43,729 nucleotides of DNA from Thermomucor indicae-seudaticae (taxonomy: Eukaryota; Mucoromycota; Mucoromycetes; Mucorales; Lichtheimiaceae), in the NCBI GenBank assembly GCA_000787465.1, contig JSYX01000283.1:1-43729 (forward strand). The letters are read 5' to 3'. Below the pieces are notes generated by a model that was given only the letters and a program-made list of their open reading frames with translations, ran no database searches and was not told the DNA's origin. Position numbers and translations under genes: made by a program. This document shows positions 8,939 through 21,093 of this stretch, in pieces. Within the stretch, counting starts at the first letter, position 1; every line of letters begins with the position of its first letter.

Positions 8939-11900
8939 ATGCTTCTCAAACGGCCGAAATCCTTACAGAATCAGCAGGCAAACGCTACGGAAACTCTTAA
9001 CAAGTTCCCTAAGCGGAAGCGCACAATTACAAATTATGCTGTTGACAGTGCTGACGACTGCGATCGCAGCGATGATTCAGACTTTGACGATGAAGAAGCT
9101 GATCCTAACAAGAAACGTCGTACGCTGCTCGACTTGTCTAATGCTCCTCCAGTGAAGAACCTTTGGCCGCTATCACGAATTCCGAAAGACTACGACCCAA
9201 AGGCTATACTTAGTAGAAAGTTTAAAGTCCCATACCTTGCTGGGGCAGCCGCGCCTCCTACTGACAACTTCGGCATGCGACGCACGCTTGGAATGCGACG
9301 ACGAAACCCAACAAACAGAGCATTATATGATACTGATGCCGAAGACGCCATCATTTTATGGGACCCAAAGGAGGACGAGGGGGGAACGGAAGAGAAATCG
9401 AATGACGAAGAGCATCCGCAGCAAGAGAATAGGAATATGCACAAAATTGGTGGTGGAGGCAAATCGTTATCAGAAATACTCGGTCTGAAGAAGGAGGAAC
9501 GTAAAAAGGTTCCTGTAGTGGTGGATCCGATACTCGCCAAGGTGTTGCGCCCTCATCAGGTGGAAGGTTTGAAGTTCCTCTTCAGGTGTACAACGGGCAA
9601 AGTGCTGCCCACCGCATTTGGGTATGATTATAAAACAAGGGATTGCCACAATTCTAGCTTTCTGACGTTAGATTATAGATGCATCATGGCTGATGAGATG
9701 GGGTTGGGCAAAACAGTACGTAGGCCGTAGTTTTTATGCCTGTTTATGCACGAACTCCAGTGCACTGAATTAATGTTCTGACACGTAGCTGCAATGCATT
9801 TCCCTCGTTTGGACATTACTACGGCAGTCTGGTGAAGCAGGGAAACCGACTATCGAGAAAGCAATCATAGCTTGTCCATCGAGTTTAGTACGAAATTGGG
9901 CAAATGAAATAGGTAGTTATAGCCTTTTACTTCATACTTCCGTATCTGCTGACTGTACGTGCTATAGTCAAATGGCTTGGCGAAGCTCGTGTGCGACCAT
10001 TAATTATTGATAATGCTGGAAGTAAGGAGAAAATAAGCGCGGTAAAACGGTGGGCCGCGGCTCAGGGGCAAATTGTGAATCCAGGTATGGTACATAAACT
10101 TCTACTGAGTCGCTCGTATACTAATCAATGCTGTAGTGATGATTGTGTCTTATGAAACTTTACGATCCTATACCAAATATCTAAAGAATGCACCCATCGG
10201 GCTTCTTCTTTGCGATGAAGGCCACAGATTGAAGAACGGAGGTGTGTGCTGGTACTGGTCTGTTTTGCAGCTAACCGAGTTAATGTATTATTTTTACCTT
10301 TAGCATCATTGCTTTTTCAAGAGTTAAACAGTCTACCGGTTAAGCGACGAGTCATTCTTTCCGGAACACCAATCCAAGTAAGTATATCATACAAGTATGG
10401 GCTAACTTGTACTAACTATGTGACAACAGAATGATCTGAGTGAATACTACGCGTTGTTTGACTTTGCGAACCCCGGTTTGTTAGGAACTCCCAATGAATT
10501 TCGCAGGAACTTTGAGAATCCTATATTACGCGGCCGAGATGCTGATGCGACAGAGGAAGAACGCCAAATAAGTGACGAAAAAGTCGCGGAATTCTGGGGC
10601 ATCGTATCGAAATTTACCATCAGACGGACAAACGATATCCTCACCAAATACCGTAAGTACTCTATATATGTAAGTCACGTATAGCTGAATAATTGAGCTG
10701 TGTATATTATAGTCCCTACCAAATATGAGCACGTAGTTTTCTGCAAGCTCGCGCCACTTCAACTCGATCTATACAATGTCTTCTTGAATTCACCAGAAAC
10801 CAAAAAGTTACTGCGCGGTCAAGGGAGTCAGCCGCTTAAGGTACGTAGCCAAGATGAAGTGTCAACAAAGGACTTGTCGCTTAGTATATGCTTAGGCAAT
10901 CACTATGCTGAAGAAATTATGCAACCATCCTGGTCTTTTGGACTTACCACAAGAACTGGAGGGATCAGAAGATGTTCTCCCGGATGGCTATGGTTCAAAT
11001 GGCCGCCATGTAACAGTCAACCCTAGCTACTCCGGCAAATTCATGGTGTTGGAAAGGTAAAGGAAAACATTGGAATCATAGGAAACATACAAAGAAACTG
11101 ACTTAAACTGCAGAATGCTTGCGCAAATCAAAAACGAAACATCTGATAAAATCGTTATTGTCAGCAATTATACCCAGACGTTGGATCTCATTCAGGCCTT
11201 CTGTCGACAGAAACAGTGAGTGCGACGGACATTTACTACAACGACGACGCTAATTTGAGTTCAAAGATATGGAGTTCTACGATTGGATGGAACTATGACG
11301 ATCCAAAAACGTCAAAAGCTTGTCAATAGGTTCAATGACCCAGAAGGAGAAGAGTTTGTTTTCTTATTGAGCAGCAAAGCCGGTGGTTGCGGTCTGAACT
11401 TAATAGGAGCAAATCGTCTGGTATTGTTCGACCCAGGTATATGAAAAAAACTATCTAGTATGGCCACAATCTGACATCTTGTTCTACTATTAGACTGGAA
11501 TCCAGCAGCGGACCAGCAGGCTCTGGCTCGCATATGGCGTGATGGACAAAAAAAAGACTGTAAGCGCTAGCCGTCAGAACTCTTCGTCTCCTTACCTCAT
11601 TAAGCACAAATTTTAGGCTTCATCTACAGGTTTATTGCATCCGGAACAATAGAAGAAAAGATCTTTCAACGACAATCACATAAGCAATCAATTTCTAACT
11701 GCGTGGTGGATGAGGCCACGGAGATGGAACGCCACTTCTCACTTGCAGACATGCGACAACTGTTCCAGCTAAATACCCAAAGTGAATGCGAAACACACGA
11801 TACCTTTAAATGTGAGTTTCGCACATGTAGTTAAAGACGCAGCGATGCTCATTTTGTCTTCTAGGCAAGCGATGTATACAAGGCAAGCAATTTAAGAAGG

Positions 11901-12092
11901 CAGACGTTATGCAGTACGGCGACGCTAGCAGGTAGGATATAAGGTCACGACGTGTTCGCTCCTTACGCTAACAGTAAAAATAGTTGGGACCACTATGACA
12001 AAGACATGCTTCGGTTACCAGATCCAATGCTGCAGCAAGCCGGGAAAGGGATTGTTTCGTATGTTTTCGAGTTTATTTCGCATCTGAACTAG
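8939..12092 (+). CDS. RAD54: Rad54-type DNA repair translocase (SNF2 family)
   Basis: Fifteen exons: 8939-9621, 9679-9715, 9789-9912, 9968-10084, 10137-10241, 10304-10377, 10430-10652, 10713-10840, 10896-11056, 11114-11215, 11267-11436, 11494-11559, 11617-11811, 11865-11931 and 11984-12092. They sum to 786 aa, within the family's range. Rad54 is an ATP-driven dsDNA translocase that works with Rad51 in homologous recombination. Visible are the N-terminal [21 protein letters not shown] region, Walker [11 protein letters not shown] (near 230-239), DEGH (347-350), [24 protein letters not shown] (about 620-629) and [13 protein letters not shown]-terminal CKRC-containing region ends with [10 protein letters not shown]. 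Intron 1 (9622-9678, 57 nt) has no stop and keeps the frame; retaining it would insert 19 residues just before Walker A. Without that splice the conserved G-C-I-M-A-D junction is lost, so I take it as a true intron. The assignment is firm. Confidence 0.95.
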
Positions 12093-12905
12093 TTCAATCT
12101 TACAACCGATAACCCTGCAATTTGTACATACATTATGGACATATCAATCTTTACCACTACATGTAGTGTCATACTGAATTCATCCTTTCAATTCGCAATG
12201 ACACGTCCTTTGTTCTTCGTACAGAAACAAATCGCCATCCGCATACGTGTCCCTCCTCCAGACAGTACTGTCTTTACCCTTTTGGTAGATTATATAATCG
12301 TCAATTGCGGATCGCAAACACTCTTGGTGATAGTCTTCAAGTCTATTTATCCAAGCTGTTGTGTACGTTAGGACAGACACTTGGCGCTTGGCTGTTGGAG
12401 TCACATCTCAGGAAATCCGCTTGCTTTTACAAAGGTCGCCGTTCTTAGTTTTCCTGCATTCCTCATTAGCAGACAGACATTGCGTTTTTTTTCCCAAAAT
12501 CAAAAAGTGATTCCTCATGTCCAATGCGTTTGCAGATCGCGTACTTTTGGTAGCAAAATTTTTACCAGGAAAAGGAATCGTACAGTGTGTGTCTCTTGAA
12601 CAAAAACAAAAAAAAGGTCTCTTGGAAAAAAGTTCTTTCGGCTGCTCCGACATTAGCCAACCGAGATCGCACAGGTTGTCTCTCCGTAACGCAAGAGTGC
12701 TCTGATTGTGATCACACGTGTCGAATGCATCTACTGGTTGTCGAAACGTGCGTCGAGAACTTAGGACAGAACGAGGACTTGGAGAAATTTTGGGCTTGCC
12801 AGGGCATCCACCCAAAAAATTCTGGCTGGCTTTGAATCCTTAAATTGAGTGGACAAAAGGACTGTGCCTTTTGCACCCCTTTTCTCTTCTTTAAACTTGC
12901 ATATC
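12093..12905. other. Intergenic between RAD54 and the DUF1640 gene
   Basis: Overlapping open frames occur on both strands (minus 12408-12815, plus 12517-12705 and 12587-12835) without recognisable motifs, and no splice-supported gene is seen. A TTTTTTTTCCC run lies near 12486. The region probably contains the RAD54 3' end and the promoter of the next gene. Confidence 0.4.
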
Positions 12906-14129
12906 ATGTTTAGACCCTCCTCACTTCAAGGTATAAGAGCAATCTGACAATGGTATGTACGTAAAATACTTATCTGGTGCATAGTATTGTCTCGTAATTA
13001 CGCCTCAAGTGGGCTTTTCTGCAAAGTCTACAACGTGTCACCGTCAAAGGGACGCTGTATCCACGTCGAGTCCAGACCTGATCTGCCAGGCGATCGCGAA
13101 CTGGGTCGCATGACAGACCTTAACAGTGTCCACCTTGACATGTTTTTTGACCGAGTCATTCCACTGCCTCCTCCTTCTTCTCGGTCGTCGTCATCATCTG
13201 CACGCGGCACCTACACAGCGTCCGCAAAACCGTTACCGACGGAACCCGAAACCGAGACCCGACCACCACCTCCTCGTACCCGACTGGGAGAACACGAGAA
13301 TAAACCAGCCTTATCTACAGCTGAAGTTCATTTATTTGATACTTATGAACAAGTGTCGCATCTGCAAGTGTGGGGTGGATTTACTCGCCAACAAGCCAAG
13401 GCGCTTATAGAGACTTTACAACATCGATTACGCACAAGGTACGCCACCCCTCCCTTTTCTGTGTTTTATCTACCAATAAGTTAAAAAAGAAACAAGTGTT
13501 GCAGAAAGACGAAACCAATTGCTAACATCTTCACAACTTGAAAACGTAAGGAACAAAAGCCCTTTAGCGATTGGGACGCTCTTTTTAACGTGATATTTAT
13601 ATATAGGAGTCATATCTGATTAGCGCCGCGGTTGCGGAGCTGCGTAGGGAGGTGCAGCTGTTGCGACGAAACGACTCGGCCCTTTTGCAATCGGAGTTGA
13701 CCGCCTTGGCTCGTGAAGTGGATCAGTTGAGCCAGCAGCTGAGCGAAGATCTGGGTATCATGCGAGATGATATCGAACTCACGATGAATGACTATCGCTC
13801 GGATGCTCGTGAAGAACTGAAAACGACTGAGCATCAAATCCAAGGCATCAATAACCGTCTTACCGTGATGCTAGGCGACGCAGCCACAGAGCTGGAGTCA
13901 TTAAAGTGGAACGTCATCTGGCGTGGTTTATGTAAGTATATATTATTAAACTTGGTTGGTAGGTATATTGACTGAATTTGGGTCCTCAGTGGGTGGGTTG
14001 GTGGCCGCTTTAGGGATTTCGCTCGCTGGATACGTTATATCCGCTATACGCACGCGCACCAGCACGGCAAAACGTAATACGCTCGAGCTGACAGATAAAA
14101 CGATTACAGTAGCCGACATGGAACTATGA
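12906..14129 (+). CDS. Mitochondrial coiled-coil membrane protein, DUF1640 (CCDC90/MCUR1/Fmp32) family
   Basis: Five exons: 12906-12930, 12985-13438, 13497-13545, 13607-13931 and 13990-14129; 330 aa. The tiny first exon gives MFRPSSLQ, which joins VLSRNYASSG. This Arg/Ser-rich, acid-free start is typical of a mitochondrial presequence. The family domain begins at HLFDTYEQV, followed by GGFTRQQAKALIETLQ. It continues as a long helical coiled coil (SELTALAREVDQLSQQL) and ends in a transmembrane segment (LVAALGISLAGYVISAI) before a short polar tail. The family sits in the inner mitochondrial membrane and has been linked to the calcium uniporter (MCUR1) and to respiratory-complex assembly. The exact role here is inferred. 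The exon 3 acceptor (ACAAG|T) is the only choice I found that keeps frame. The gene converges on the PhoD-like gene, 277 bp away. Confidence 0.85.
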
Positions 14130-14406
14130 GACCCCCCCACCTACTCTTCCCGTTCGATTGTCACGCACTTTCCGCTTACACTGCACAGCAATTTCCAACG
14201 ACACACGGTTTTGAATCCGCAGCTCACACTTTCACGCACTTTTATATTATATACATTTGCATTGGCACATCTTCTACACACCTACACATACAATATACAC
14301 ACGTCCCTTTTCCTTGATATCCAGGGACCACATGGCTTCACCTACACCATTGCTGCACTAAAACAGATTTCGCAAAAATGAATATTTTATGTTTTGATAG
14401 ATGTGT

Positions 14407-16924
14407 TTAGGGCATTGGACGAGAAGGTAAAGGCGGAGGCGGTACAGGACGATGCTGATTATCAAGTGGAGGAGGAGAAGGAGATGATTGTTGATAATGG
14501 TGGTGATGTGAACTTCCATGCTGGTGGTGCTCGTTTAAGACTGGCATTAAGTCCTTCTTGGAATGAGAGTACAGCCGGGTTCCAACTTGGCTGAACACAA
14601 GTCTTGGGACATCTACCAAATATCCCATTGTACCCTTCTTTCCAACTTCTTTTTCTGCTTGGATCCAGAAATTAAGTTTTCCGGTTTCTTCGTCATAATA
14701 TCCGGCGCAATAATTGCGCATGCCCATTAGTTTCTTGTTTTGTCTCTGTCAGTAAAAGTAGTTGTATCAGTATATATATGCACCTCAGCTTTTACTTCCT
14801 TGCGCTCACTTACAGTGTTACCGTTTGGAGATCGTTTAAATAGGTTGTACATCTTTTCCTCTGTATTTGGGTTAAAGGTGATGTACGAGGAGTTTTGGTT
14901 TAGGATGGTCAATAGCGCTTGTGGGGGTGGTCTATTAGAGCTCAGAGTGAGTGGAAGCGAAAGTTACTTAACAATGGAAGATAACCACTCACACATTCAC
15001 AATGGCACTGGAAATTATCTGAACCATAAGGTGTGGATCACCTTCTTCTTTTTGCTTCATGTCTTTGGAATAGAGTCGTCCTGCGCCACAGCAGTGAACC
15101 TACGCGAAAGTTGGTCATTTTTCATAGCTATGCTCAATTTAGAATGCCTCATATTTACATCGCCACCGATAAACGACACACGGATAGATCGGTCTCGGGC
15201 AAACTGCTGCAGTCGCTCAATGAAGCGCTTGCGTTCCACCTCGTGATTGCCTGCCGTCCAGTCTAATATGCAGTGGTAAGCAAAACCACCGTCATAAGCT
15301 CTGCGTCATACTCACGGTCATTCATATCATCTAAGAGCTCAGGGTCACCGTTCCACTTATTAAGTGACCCGCTAATAAGATCTCCAAGTGCTCCAGTTTT
15401 GCCTGCCAAAGTCGCTAGATTGAAGCCGGCTGCACCATCCATTGCTTTTTCAAAGAGGGTCAATCTGGAAAAAACAATAATTCCGTTCAGAGAAGGCGGG
15501 AAAACACCATGGAAGCTACTTACCTCGGATAAATCAAAGGTACTCCAGTTAATACGATTAGATGTTTGACAGAAGGTAACATTTTCTTGTACAAAGCGTC
15601 AAAGACAATATCATATGATTTCGGCTGGCAAACGTCAAGCTTGGTCCGTTCGCCACGAGCATCCAGTGACAGTAGACCGATATCAGGGCCGAGTGTTGTA
15701 ATGATGTGGTTACAGGTTGGGACTGTACCGCGGATCATACCATCACGGGGAGCAAGTTCCATCGTCGTGTGCTGCTGAAACAGGTAGTAGAAGCGGCAAG
15801 CATTGGCGAACAATACTGCATTCAAATTCAATATCACCTCCAACTTTGTTAATATCTCAGCCCCTTACCTTGAAAGCAATCAGCTTGCTGCATCTCTGGA
15901 GGATAAGAGCCGAATCCGTCAATGATGTCCTGAAAGCGCGGTGGCAGTCCAGGTTAATCGATAACAGTCAGCTAACAAAGTCCACCAAAATCCCTTACGT
16001 GATCGTCCCACATGTTGACGGACGGAATAATGGCAAACGCATTAGCAACAATTGGATTCTCTTTGAAACTAAGTATACGAATGAATAAAGCAAGGTTCAA
16101 TGATGATGTTGTCGCCGTCCATTTTACCCAAAGTTCTTGACATAGTTCCAGAAATAAAAGTTCTCGAATCCATCTCTCATTTCCTGCGGTAAGATCATGG
16201 CAAGTCGCTTTTTTGGGTCCTTTTCATCATTCCATGGTTTCATAAAGTCCTCCTTTATCAATCGATCTTGATAAAGCTGGTCTCCACCACCCAACAACAC
16301 ATGGAACGGCATCACTTGGTGGCGATCCAGGACATCCTGCCACAGCGGAGCCGTCTTTTCGCCAAACTTATCTTTAGTTTCTTGAGGAATATCTGAGAAT
16401 CCGTTGCACGAATAGAACATGAACCGCATCGACTGGTAATAACCCGGGATATGGAACACAAACGACTGATTCAAGCAACTGCTTGTATACGTGGCCGTCT
16501 GAGGTTCTTCAGATAGTGGCAGACGAAGCTCGTAGCGCCAAAAGTAGTACTTGTTTCGAAACACGTCGAGCTTTTCGCCGTGTGCTGTGATCGTCTGCGT
16601 CTTGCCACTCGGTGTCCGCAGAGTGACGTGAAAGGAAGGCGGGTGCCGATGATCCGATACGATCAGACAGGACCCTCGGTACGTGCCTGTCTTATAATCG
16701 GTCTCAATGTATCGCAAAAGCGGCCCGCAGACCACTTCTCCACTCCGATGATGATTGTGGCCAAAATGTAAATGATGTGAGGTTGCTGCTTCACCGAGAC
16801 TCATTCGGCCAAACTCGGCCACTGGTATGCTCGAACTACTACCGTACGGGTAGCCTGATGTCGACGGCGACTGTGGCGACACAGGCATGCCGCCACCTTG
16901 ATTCTGAGGGGGATACGGGTACAT
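14407..16924 (-). CDS. PhoD-like phosphatase domain protein (fungal type)
   Basis: Nine exons on the minus strand: 16924-16128, 16068-15999, 15929-15869, 15815-15524, 15464-15316, 15262-15159, 15099-14993, 14931-14814 and 14745-14407; 678 aa. A Pro/Ser/Gly-rich N-terminus (about 45 aa) precedes a beta-rich region containing GPLLRYIETDY, then the metallophosphatase part. Key motifs are VLLGGGDQLYQD, IPSVNMWDDHDIIDGFGSYP, NDHWTAGNHEVERKRFI, IGGDVHCCGAGRLYSKD and the late AEKEVGKKGTMGYLVDVPRL, all characteristic of the fungal PhoD-like family. Asp, Asn and His residues in these motifs are the expected metal ligands. The substrate is unknown. GGDV|VHCC is split by an intron (15158-15100), so unspliced sequence would destroy the active site. 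The C-terminus is His/Ser/Pro-rich with no signal peptide, suggesting a cytosolic protein. It is in tandem with EMC10 on the same strand, 200 bp downstream of it. Confidence 0.9.
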
Positions 16925-17124
16925 TAAGAAAGGAGGAATAGGAGCAAGTAGGGTCTCGCAAAAGGGTCACACTCCAATCCAAGTGCGGCTATTCGGCTCG
17001 AGGACCGGCGGGCAGAAAATGCCAAATAAAGGTAAGCTTCTTAGCCACGCACGGACATCTGAAAGTTGGTTAAGCACACACAATACTTTTAATGAAATGA
17101 TCAATAAACTCATTCTTTTCACTT

Positions 17125-18066
17125 TCATCTGCCGTTGTTTTCAGGAGGAGGGGCTGAGGAAGACAAGAGGATCAGCACTCCGGCTAATAAAAGATACCTA
17201 TTTACCACACAAGCTGAATGAGAACAAGTACTAAGCAATTATCGCGTGATCCCGGTAACTTACCAGTACTTTTGGAAGAATGATTTCTCCTCTTCCACTG
17301 GTTCTTCTCCACCTTCGCCTCTCGCAACTGGTCTCTCGCTTTTCGTCGTTGACTTTTTACCTCCAAATTGTCCAAGCGCAGGCCTTTGTAAAGTCAGTAA
17401 GGCATACCTGTTCGAAAACAACAAAAGCAACGACTCACTTTGGTCCATACGTTGGCTTGAGTACTTTGATAGATGTTTTAGGAACGTCTTTGTCTGGTCT
17501 GGTCACCTGATAACCCCCGTCTTTAAGCAACAAGCCCTCCATCCATCTTGGGTAAAGCTCATACCGCGTAATAGTCGACGTGATACACCTGGTTCTGATC
17601 ATCCAAATGGATACGGAACTCTTCATACCAGTCGCAGGTCACGAGCTGAGACTACTAGTCATAACGGATTGAGTGTTTGCTCCATTGGCCGCACTTTACA
17701 TAAAGCTTTCTTATCGTTTACATATTTGACGGTGGATAGCATAATTCGATCGGTTTCCTCGTCACGAATCTTTATTTGATACAAGTCGTCCTTGGGCTCC
17801 TCTAACGTGGCTGCAAAAGATTCGCTTGCTTTGTATTCGGGCGCATGGAACAACCCTACGATTTCTCCACGTTTAATGTAGTCATTGCCACGTTTATGGT
17901 AGACATGCAACTTGGGGCCTTCAGGACTCTATGCATATATTCAAAATCAACATGTGAAATGTCCTCATTTCGAGATGAAAACCCCGCTTGCCTTTATCGT
18001 TTCTTGTGCAATGCATAAAGTACTTGCTAGAAGGACCAGCAACAACCACGTCACTGACCGCGCCAT
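17125..18066 (-). CDS. EMC10: ER membrane protein complex subunit 10
   Basis: Six exons: 18066-17992, 17928-17695, 17645-17565, 17506-17439, 17383-17264 and 17197-17125; 216 aa. The start MARSVTWLLLVLLASTLCIA is a clear signal peptide. The lumenal domain follows (KRGEIVGLFHAPEY, LYQIKIRDEETDRIML, EEFRIHLDDQNQVYHVDYYA). It ends with the EMC10 signature KSFFQKYW and a C-terminal transmembrane segment (YLLLAGVLILL). EMC10 is part of the EMC insertase, which places tail-anchored and multipass proteins in the ER membrane. Intron 1 has a GC donor (AAAG|GCAAGC). Its use is supported because it joins the signal peptide to the conserved domain with no alternative GT nearby. The exon 3 start could be six bases earlier (TAG|TCTCAG), adding two residues. 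The assignment is confident from the C-terminal signature. Confidence 0.85.
17929..17991 (-). other. GC-AG intron in EMC10
   Basis: The 63-nt intron begins GCAAGC right after AAG and ends TATGCATAG. GC donors are a minor but known class of U2 introns and normally need a strong AG|GCAAG context, which is present here. Confidence 0.7.
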
Positions 18067-18936
18067 GACATTAAAGAGGTCGAGTGTGAAAGAGGTCCAG
18101 CTGTCAGCGAATCAGAATCGAGGTACCGCATTCGGAAAACCGAAAATCCGGATCACGGTGTAATAATTTTCTTGTTGGAGGCATGTCAAAACGCGTTATT
18201 GCGTTACACTGTAGCGCAGCTATTGTCTTCGTTTGACTTCTTTACTGTTATCGTGCCGACGCTATCTGAACTTCAGGATATAGCATGATACTTTAATGAA
18301 CGCATGATAACACAACCCTGACCAAGAGGAAGAATACCAACCATACATGGGCGGACGAATTCAAGTCCTTGAATTGCATACAAAGGAGCTTTATCTTATG
18401 AACTGTGATGTTCTTCTGAAGCCATCAACAACATGACATGTCAAGCCAAGCAAGCCGCGGATCGAAATCTCGCACCATATCGAGCTTTGGATAAGTCAGC
18501 GACAAGTTACCACAAGGGATTGAATGCACCATCGATGTTTCAGCATCGCAAAAAGCAACATTTACTTTATTTTTGTTTGTTAACGTCCCCAGCATTAACA
18601 TGGCGTCAGCTTTTCTGACAAAGCGCCATCACTCAAGAAGCCCTTTAATTTGCTTTGTCAATAGGTATACAAGTCCGTACAGTAAGAGAGAAGTATTCCT
18701 TGCTTATTGGTCCCTTAAAAAGAGGGCATCTTCCTCTCTCTTTAAGAGTTATTCAACAGATGAAGAGCAAGTACATGGACTTAAAGGTTCAGTAGCTGTC
18801 ATATAAGGGCAGATTAGAAACGGGGTTGGGGGCGGTCATCTGATGAAACGACTTCTCGTTTTCCCTCTTCTTTTTCGTATCACCCTCTGTTAAGGTTTAA
18901 CTGTCAAGCAAAGTGATCCTGTACACTTGATTACGA
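18067..18936. promoter_or_regulatory. Divergent intergenic region between EMC10 and the MATH-BTB gene
   Basis: 870 bp separate the two divergently read genes. I see no supported gene. Pyrimidine-rich tracts sit close to the plus-strand start (TTTTCCCTCTTCTTTTTCG at about 18859). Short open frames (18433-18618, 18573-18806) have no motif. Confidence 0.4.
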
Positions 18937-20981
18937 ATGGCAGAAGGTGCATTGCATTGCAATCACCGAAAGAAAAACCCACTCACAGTTGGATTTAGTT
19001 GGCTTTATCAAGACGGCGCACACCTGCCACTGGCGTATACCAGACTGGTCTAAACTACGACCCTTGACCGAGTACAGTAGCCCGCCATTATACATTGACG
19101 ATCTGAAATGGTATGTGGCCGATCTTTTGCTGTCATGAGCAGACTATACAAAGCCATTCTTTAGGTCAATCAAGGTACGCCTCTGGTTATGTTTGTGGCT
19201 TCTGTTGTTTCATGACTGACGTCCCGGTAAAAGCTATACAAAGGACGGCCGAAAAGCCCAGACGTATGTGGATCGTCGTCTTATTCAAACAATACAAATG
19301 TACTAACTGCTGTGCGACAGATGCTGTCTCTATTTGTCAAGCTACACGAAACCACGCCGGGGTCTCTGCGCGGCATCCGAAAGAAGGTCCAGGTATGGAC
19401 ATAATGCCTTCTTAAATTTTTTAATGCCGCCTCCTCTTTGATGCTATTTGCAATAGCTAATACTGAAAGTACACAATACCAATCCTTCCAATTATTACAA
19501 CGACTTTGGCGTCGGGAAAAGTAAGCTAATCACGCTTTTGGAAGAAGCAGCAACAATGACTGACTGGATGGAAAAGGGCTACATCCTGTGTGGTTCAGTG
19601 AGAGTAAGTAGTCTCATGATATATTACACATCATGGCTCGCGCGGACTTACGCTCATATTACGTGTAAGAGCATACAAAGTGGGGAGAAGATGCGTTGGC
19701 CAAGCTGGACGCACTCGATGCTTTTCTGAACCAAAACCAAGCGTCTCTCTCCGTTAATCTAACCGTCTTAAAGTCAGAAGTCGACCAAATATCTCCCGTG
19801 ATTGCGCCTGGTTGCTCGCCATTTGCAAGTTTGGCAAACTCGGCCGAGTTCTCCGACGTCCGACTACAAGTTACTGAGAGCGAGGATGACAGTACGGTGC
19901 TGCAGCAGCAGCAGACATTTTATGGCCACAAAAACATACTTTCAGCCATGTCACCTTGGTTCAAGGCTTTATTTACGAGCGGCATGCGTGAATCGTTCGA
20001 GGATGTCGTCACTGTCATCGGCGTTAACCCGGAAATATTTGGACGAGTGCTTCGATACTGCTACACTTTTAACTGCAATATCCGGTCGGTGCGTGATGCT
20101 CAGGATATATTGGCAGCAGCAGATCGCTTCCAAGTGCTGAATCTACGAGAGCAAGCGTTGCAATACATGAGGTTGCAGATCACCAATTCTAATATCTGGG
20201 ACATTTGGTCGTCGGCTAGTAAGTGAAATGATGTACCTATCAGCTGCATGAGCCTGAGCGGCCAAAAAATATCCCCGCCAGATTGCTATGATTGCAAGAA
20301 AACGATGAAGGCATGCAAGGATTTTGCTAGTGCTTATTTCGAGACCTTAATACACGAGCCGGCATGGCTTGAAGCAAGGAGCTCCGTTATCATGATGGCG
20401 CTGAAAACGATCGATGAGGGAAAGATACCATCTGAAGAAGAGATTTACAAGGCAGTCTTAGCATGGGCTAGGCATTCTTCACCTGAACAGCTGGAAAGAA
20501 TGTCGTCGTCATCAGATGGTGACAATACAGCTACTGTCATGCAATATCTGGCGGATACTGACGAATTGGTAGATGATCATCCGTCCTTCTCGTCAGTGAA
20601 TTCGGCCCAGGATGCGTCATCATCCAACGAACACCTGCAAGACGAAACCATAGAGACGGAGATAAAAGACAAGGCGGATGCATATCCAGTGTACCGTCCC
20701 CTAGCCGCGGGTAGAGAAGCCGATTTGGCTGTTATCCTTAGCTATGTGCGGTTTCCTCTTATCAGACCAGCGTTTCTGGCACAAGTCGTGGAACAGGATC
20801 CTTACGTGATGGAATTAGAAGGCGTCCATGACCTCGTAAGTACAAGTCTCTTTCGTAAGACATTACGCTATACTGAGGACACTCGCAGCTGTTTGAGGCT
20901 TACAGATATCATGCAGTTGGGGACACCGGCAGGGGAGAGTCTTTTAGATGTCGACCCCGCCGTTACGTGTGCGAAGAATAA
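18937..20981 (+). CDS. MATH-BTB (BACK-like) domain protein
   Basis: Nine exons: 18937-18946, 18999-19110, 19165-19174, 19234-19263, 19321-19392, 19457-19603, 19681-20218, 20282-20835 and 20889-20981; 521 aa. Exons 1 and 3 are only 10 nt each. The N-terminus reads as a MATH-like fold (CHWRIPDW, SSPPLYIDDLKWSIKLYKG, MLSLFVKLHE; about 1-127). A short helical linker with KLDALDAFLNQNQ follows, then a BTB domain (about 175-300: EFSDVRLQV, FYGHKNILSAMSPWFKALF, RVLRYCYTFNCNI, AADRFQVLNLREQALQYM). A BACK-like helical region continues with ACKDFASAYFETL and an acidic insert, and ends LFEAYRYHAVGD...RYVCEE. MATH-BTB proteins are usually Cullin-3 substrate adaptors; that role is inferred. Skipping exon 3 breaks the frame and removes the conserved Trp of DLKW. 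It lies 112 bp upstream of the ENPP gene on the same strand. Confidence 0.85.
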
Positions 20982-21093
20982 AATAAAAGGTTGTTGTCGT
21001 GTGCCACGTATGTAATTCTGCAGGGATCTGCAGCTCTCTATGCGTAGCTGAAATCCATATTTCCCCTCGAAACAATAACAGTTCCAGCAGAAA

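Noticed and set aside
12408..12835. Overlapping open frames on both strands between RAD54 and the DUF1640 gene
   Set aside because: They overlap each other, start partly at non-ATG codons and have no motif. They read as chance frames in intergenic DNA.
19499..19534. P-loop-like GVGKS in the MATH-BTB protein
   Set aside because: It lies inside the MATH-like region, with no other NTPase motif, and is a chance match.
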